Under the pieces are notes generated by a model. It saw only the letters and a program-made list of their open reading frames with translations. It was not told the origin of the DNA and searched no databases. A stretch of DNA of 7,472 nucleotides from Mucilaginibacter sp. (lineage in GTDB: Bacteria > Bacteroidota > Bacteroidia > Sphingobacteriales > Sphingobacteriaceae): the NCBI GenBank assembly GCA_014376655.1, contig JACMRC010000298.1, positions 1-7,472 on the forward strand, read 5' to 3'. Shown here piece after piece: positions 4,493-7,472 of the stretch (position 1 is its first letter; each line of letters starts with the position of its first letter). Both the position numbers and the translations under genes were made by a program.

Positions 4493-6712
4493 ATGAATCT
4501 AAAAAAGGCATTACTGTTCGCTTTATCAGTTTCTGCCTGCGCCCAACTATCGGCACAGGTTAAGAAATCAAACCTCGACTATGTTGACCCAACCATAGGG
4601 GGCGTAGGTGTGATATTAGAACCCGCGCGCCCGGTGGTGCATTTACCTAATAGCATGCTTAGGGTATATCCGATGAAGAAAGACCAGTTGGACGACCAGA
4701 TCCGGACCTTCCCACTTAATGTGGCATCGCACCGTATAGCATGGACGTTCTCGTTCCTACCCGTTAGTGGCAATAATACACTACAACTTTGGGATAAAAA
4801 ATTTACGATACTCAACGAAAAATTAACACCCTACAACTACGCTGCTACAGACGAAGATGATGGCACTACAGTAGAGGTTTCACCGACGCAAAGATGCGGT
4901 TATTTCCAAGTGGTGTTTAAGGGTAACCAAAAGCATTACCTGCGTTTGGGCCTGTACGGCAATGATGGCGAGGTTATTATAAACAATAAAAGATCATTCA
5001 GCGGGACAGAATCCTTCCAGGGCATGAAGGCTTACTTTTATGGCGAAACTGATGCCGATCTATCTTCGACCTACCGTAACCCCGCACAGCGCAAACAAGT
5101 GTTGGGCGAACTGGATAGCAAAACAAAAACTATCGGCTTTAAATATGGCATCTCCTTTGTTAGTATTGAGCAGGCAAAAGAAAATTTATATAAAGAGATC
5201 CCAACCTGGGGTTTTGCAAAGGTGAAAGCTAACGCCTATGCGTTATGGGATAAAAAGCTAAGCCAGATCCAGGTTGAAGGCGGAACATTGGCACAAAAAC
5301 GTGTGTTCTATACTTCGCTTTATCGCAGTTTGGAACGTATGGTTGATATAAACGAATACGGTAAATATTATAGCGCTTTTGATCACCAGGTGCATCAATC
5401 GAAAGAACCATTTTTCGTAGATAACTGGATGTGGGATCAATACATAGCATTAGAGCCATTGCACATGATATTGAACCCTGCAATGGAGACGCAAAAGTTA
5501 CGGTCGTACACAGAAATGTATAGGCATGGGGGTAATATGCCATCGTTCGCGGTAATATTTGGCGATTGGCCGGCCATGACAGGCAATTTTACAGCAGCGT
5601 GGATGAATGATGCCTGGCATAAAGGGATCCGGGGGTTTGATCTAAAAACAGCTTATCAGGGTCTCAAGAAAAATTCGATAGACGCTACTTTGCTGCCGTG
5701 GCGTAATGGGCCACCTACAAAGCTGGATACCTTTTATAACAAGAATGGATATTTCCCGTCTATCCCACTAACCGAAAAAGAAACCGAGAAACAAGTGGAC
5801 GTAGCATGGGAGCGAAGGCAAGCCGTATCTGTAACGCTGGCGACCAGCTTCAGCGACTGGAGCATAGCGCAATTAGCCGAAGCAAGTGGTAACCCGCAAG
5901 ACCGTTCGTTGTTTATAAAACGAGCGGGAAATTATAAAAATGTGTTTAGGCAAGACAAAGGGATTTTATGGCCCAAAAACGATAAAGGTGAATGGATAGA
6001 ACCCTATAATCCAAAATCATCGGGTCGCGAATACTTTACAGAAAACAATGCCTATACCTACAACTGGGATGTAAAGCATGACCTTACCGGGTTATTTAAC
6101 CTGATGGGCGGCACTAAAAAAGCCGAAGCAAAGCTGGATAACCTATTTAGGGAGGATTTGGGAGCCAGCAAGTTTCAGTTCTGGTACACACAACCTGATG
6201 CATCCGGCAATGTTGGACAATTTGTGATGGGTAACGAGCCATCGTTCCATATCCCATACCTGTATAATTATATGGGTGCGCCATGGAAGACCCAAAAACG
6301 TATCCGTATGCTGCTAAGTACCTGGTATACCGATAACCTGTTTGGCTTACCCGGCGATGAAGACGGTGGCGGTATGACGGCGTTTGTGGTATTCTCCATG
6401 ATGGGTTTCTTCCCTGTAACGCCCGGTGTTCCGGTTTATAATATTGGCAGTCCGGTATTTACCCACATGACTATTGCTTTGCCTAACGGTAAACTGTTTA
6501 CCATTAATGCCAAAAATAGCTCGGCTGAAAATAAATATATCCAGAGCGCTACTTTAAACGGTAAACCATTAAACAAGCCGTGGTTTAGTCATACAGATCT
6601 TGTTAACGGGGCAACCTTAACTGTTATAATGGGCAGCATACCAAACAAGGCGTGGGGTGCGGCATCACAGGACGCGCCGCCATCAGCAATGGATTATAGA
6701 CTTGATAATTAG
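4493..6712 (+). CDS. Secreted GH92 family alpha-mannosidase
   Basis: A 739-residue protein of usual GH92 length. The N-terminus is a signal peptide (KK, then ALLFALSVSACAQLSA) with likely cleavage before Q22 or V23; VSAC (13-16) also resembles a lipobox, so a lipoprotein is possible. An N-terminal beta-sandwich starts DYVDPTIGGVGV (29-40), unlike the more usual VNPFIGTGG start. The alpha/alpha-barrel follows, with FVDNWMWDQYIALEPL (308-323), YRHGGNMPSFAVIFGDWP (343-360), KGIRGFDLKTAY (377-388), TENNAYTYNWDVKHD (516-530), GNEPSFHIPYLYNY (580-593) and LPGDEDGGGMTAFVVFSMMG (619-638). GH92 enzymes are Ca2+-dependent inverting exo-alpha-mannosidases. The D622/E623/D624 cluster fits the base site; E517 or E582 is the likely acid. 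Linkage specificity cannot be read. It probably trims mannosides in the periplasm or at the surface, co-expressed with the gene 14 bp downstream. Confidence 0.93.
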   Translation: MNLKKALLFALSVSACAQLSAQVKKSNLDYVDPTIGGVGVILEPARPVVHLPNSMLRVYPMKKDQLDDQIRTFPLNVASHRIAWTFSFLPVSGNNTLQLWDKKFTILNEKLTPYNYAATDEDDGTTVEVSPTQRCGYFQVVFKGNQKHYLRLGLYGNDGEVIINNKRSFSGTESFQGMKAYFYGETDADLSSTYRNPAQRKQVLGELDSKTKTIGFKYGISFVSIEQAKENLYKEIPTWGFAKVKANAYALWDKKLSQIQVEGGTLAQKRVFYTSLYRSLERMVDINEYGKYYSAFDHQVHQSKEPFFVDNWMWDQYIALEPLHMILNPAMETQKLRSYTEMYRHGGNMPSFAVIFGDWPAMTGNFTAAWMNDAWHKGIRGFDLKTAYQGLKKNSIDATLLPWRNGPPTKLDTFYNKNGYFPSIPLTEKETEKQVDVAWERRQAVSVTLATSFSDWSIAQLAEASGNPQDRSLFIKRAGNYKNVFRQDKGILWPKNDKGEWIEPYNPKSSGREYFTENNAYTYNWDVKHDLTGLFNLMGGTKKAEAKLDNLFREDLGASKFQFWYTQPDASGNVGQFVMGNEPSFHIPYLYNYMGAPWKTQKRIRMLLSTWYTDNLFGLPGDEDGGGMTAFVVFSMMGFFPVTPGVPVYNIGSPVFTHMTIALPNGKLFTINAKNSSAENKYIQSATLNGKPLNKPWFSHTDLVNGATLTVIMGSIPNKAWGAASQDAPPSAMDYRLDN

Positions 6713-6726
6713 TACTTATAAAATAA

Positions 6727-7472
6727 ATGAAGAAGATAGTATATCTACAGTTATTACTGCTGATACTGGCAACAGAAGTTAACGCGCAAAATACTTATCG
6801 TGATCTATATTCAGATACATGGGTAGCTACCGATGCGTTAGGTAGAACCATGCCTACCATAGACCTTACAGGCCCCGTTAAAGCTGGCCATAAAAGGGTG
6901 GTGGGCATCTTTTACATTACCTGGCATAGCGATAATTTGGCTGCTATGAAAAAGCCTTATTCGGCAGATGTTACTAAAGTTTTGGCTGCGGACTCGAACG
7001 CGCGGTTGGATGCTAAGAACCCGGAATGGAAAGAAGGTTCATACCATTGGGGCGAACCCGAAATGGGCTACTTTTTAAGTCGCGACGAGTATGTTATCCG
7101 CAAAGATATGTCGATGTTAACAGATGCCGGCGTTGATGTAATAATTATGGATGTAACCAACGCCGTTAGGTATTGGAATGAGTGGGAAACTATTTTTACT
7201 GTGATGGAAAAAATGAAGGCCGAAGGTAACAAAGTACCCCAGTTTTGTTTCTGGGCATTTAACGGCCCAGTTATAACCGTAGTACAGGACCTGTACGATA
7301 AAATATATAAGGTTAATAAATATAAGGACCTATGGTTTTACTGGGATAACAAACCTTTGCTGCTATACAACGCCACACCGCAAACCAAGGATGCCACTGG
7401 CAATGTTCAGCAAAATCCAAACCCGCATTATGATGCTGACGCGGTGACGAATAAAGACAACCCGCATTATGG
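6727..7472 (+). CDS. Secreted GH71/GH99-like TIM-barrel protein, N-terminal part (3' end outside window)
   Basis: The frame stays open from ATG 6727 to the window edge (248 codons and two bases). Residues 1-20 (MKKIVYLQLLLLILATEVNA) are a clear signal peptide with cleavage before QN. The mature part has RVVGIFYITWHS (57-68), YHWGEPEMGYFLSRD (106-120), RKDMSMLTDAGVDVIIMDVT (125-144), FCFWAF (173-178) and LWFYWDNKPLLLYN (202-215). A first strand with aromatics, a (beta/alpha) segment with D-V-I-I-M-D, and a DNKPLLLYN strand recall GH71/GH99-type and related sugar-active TIM barrels found in Bacteroidota polysaccharide loci. Subfamily, activity and catalytic residues are not established. It follows the GH92 gene by 14 bp, so both are probably one mRNA acting on the same glycan. 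Near the window end NPHY recurs with a 13-residue spacing. Confidence 0.75.
   Translation, partial: MKKIVYLQLLLLILATEVNAQNTYRDLYSDTWVATDALGRTMPTIDLTGPVKAGHKRVVGIFYITWHSDNLAAMKKPYSADVTKVLAADSNARLDAKNPEWKEGSYHWGEPEMGYFLSRDEYVIRKDMSMLTDAGVDVIIMDVTNAVRYWNEWETIFTVMEKMKAEGNKVPQFCFWAFNGPVITVVQDLYDKIYKVNKYKDLWFYWDNKPLLLYNATPQTKDATGNVQQNPNPHYDADAVTNKDNPHY
7420..7471 (+). repeat. 13-bp direct repeat within the last gene
   Basis: AACCCGCATTATG occurs at 7420-7432 and 7459-7471, exactly 39 bp (13 codons) apart and in frame, encoding NPHY both times (residues 232-235 and 245-248). It may mark a short in-frame duplication in a loop. The window ends inside the second copy, so further copies cannot be seen. 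Confidence 0.6.

Noticed and set aside
5229..5543. 104-residue minus-strand ORF inside the GH92 gene
   Set aside because: It is antisense to conserved GH92 segments and has no recognisable domain or start signal.

Overview
The window looks like chromosomal DNA of a Bacteroidota member, most likely Sphingobacteriaceae (Mucilaginibacter or Pedobacter type). The reasons are the moderate GC content, AT-rich leaders without Shine-Dalgarno sequences, TTTG/TAnnTTTG-like promoter traces, secreted proteins ending their signal peptides in A-Q, and gene content (GH92 mannosidase, vSGLT-like sodium symporter). The genus is an inference; no rRNA or marker gene is present.

Layout. Positions 1-167 are the 3' end of an alanine dehydrogenase gene, closed by a strong terminator (191-218). 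Then comes a 141-residue VOC/glyoxalase-fold protein (294-719) with its own terminator (740-773). From about 780 to 1821 there is little firm coding content: a putative small membrane protein on the plus strand (891-1094), a putative minus-strand ORF that shares its stop bases with it (1091-1306), and about 0.5 kb of intergenic DNA. That intergenic DNA holds a 31-bp-period tandem repeat (1425-1516), a short heptamer repeat and an inverted repeat just before the next gene.

The metabolic core is a two-gene plus-strand unit: a sodium/solute symporter close to vSGLT (1822-3438), then 28 bp later a myo-inositol oxygenase (MIOX, 3467-4336) with all six di-iron ligands, closed by a GAAA-tetraloop terminator (4349-4378). 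Read together they suggest uptake of myo-inositol and its oxygenase-type cleavage to D-glucuronate, instead of the usual bacterial IolG dehydrogenase route.

After a 114-bp gap with a perfect 14-bp palindrome and a plausible promoter, a second unit starts: a secreted GH92 family alpha-mannosidase (4493-6712) and, 14 bp later, a secreted protein resembling GH71/GH99-type TIM-barrel proteins (6727 to beyond the window end). These probably act on mannose-containing glycans in the periplasm or at the cell surface. Whether the inositol and mannoside units serve one substrate is an open hypothesis. The most interesting items are the MIOX-symporter pair, the altered ligand-site residues in the symporter, the tandem repeat and the two palindromic operator candidates.
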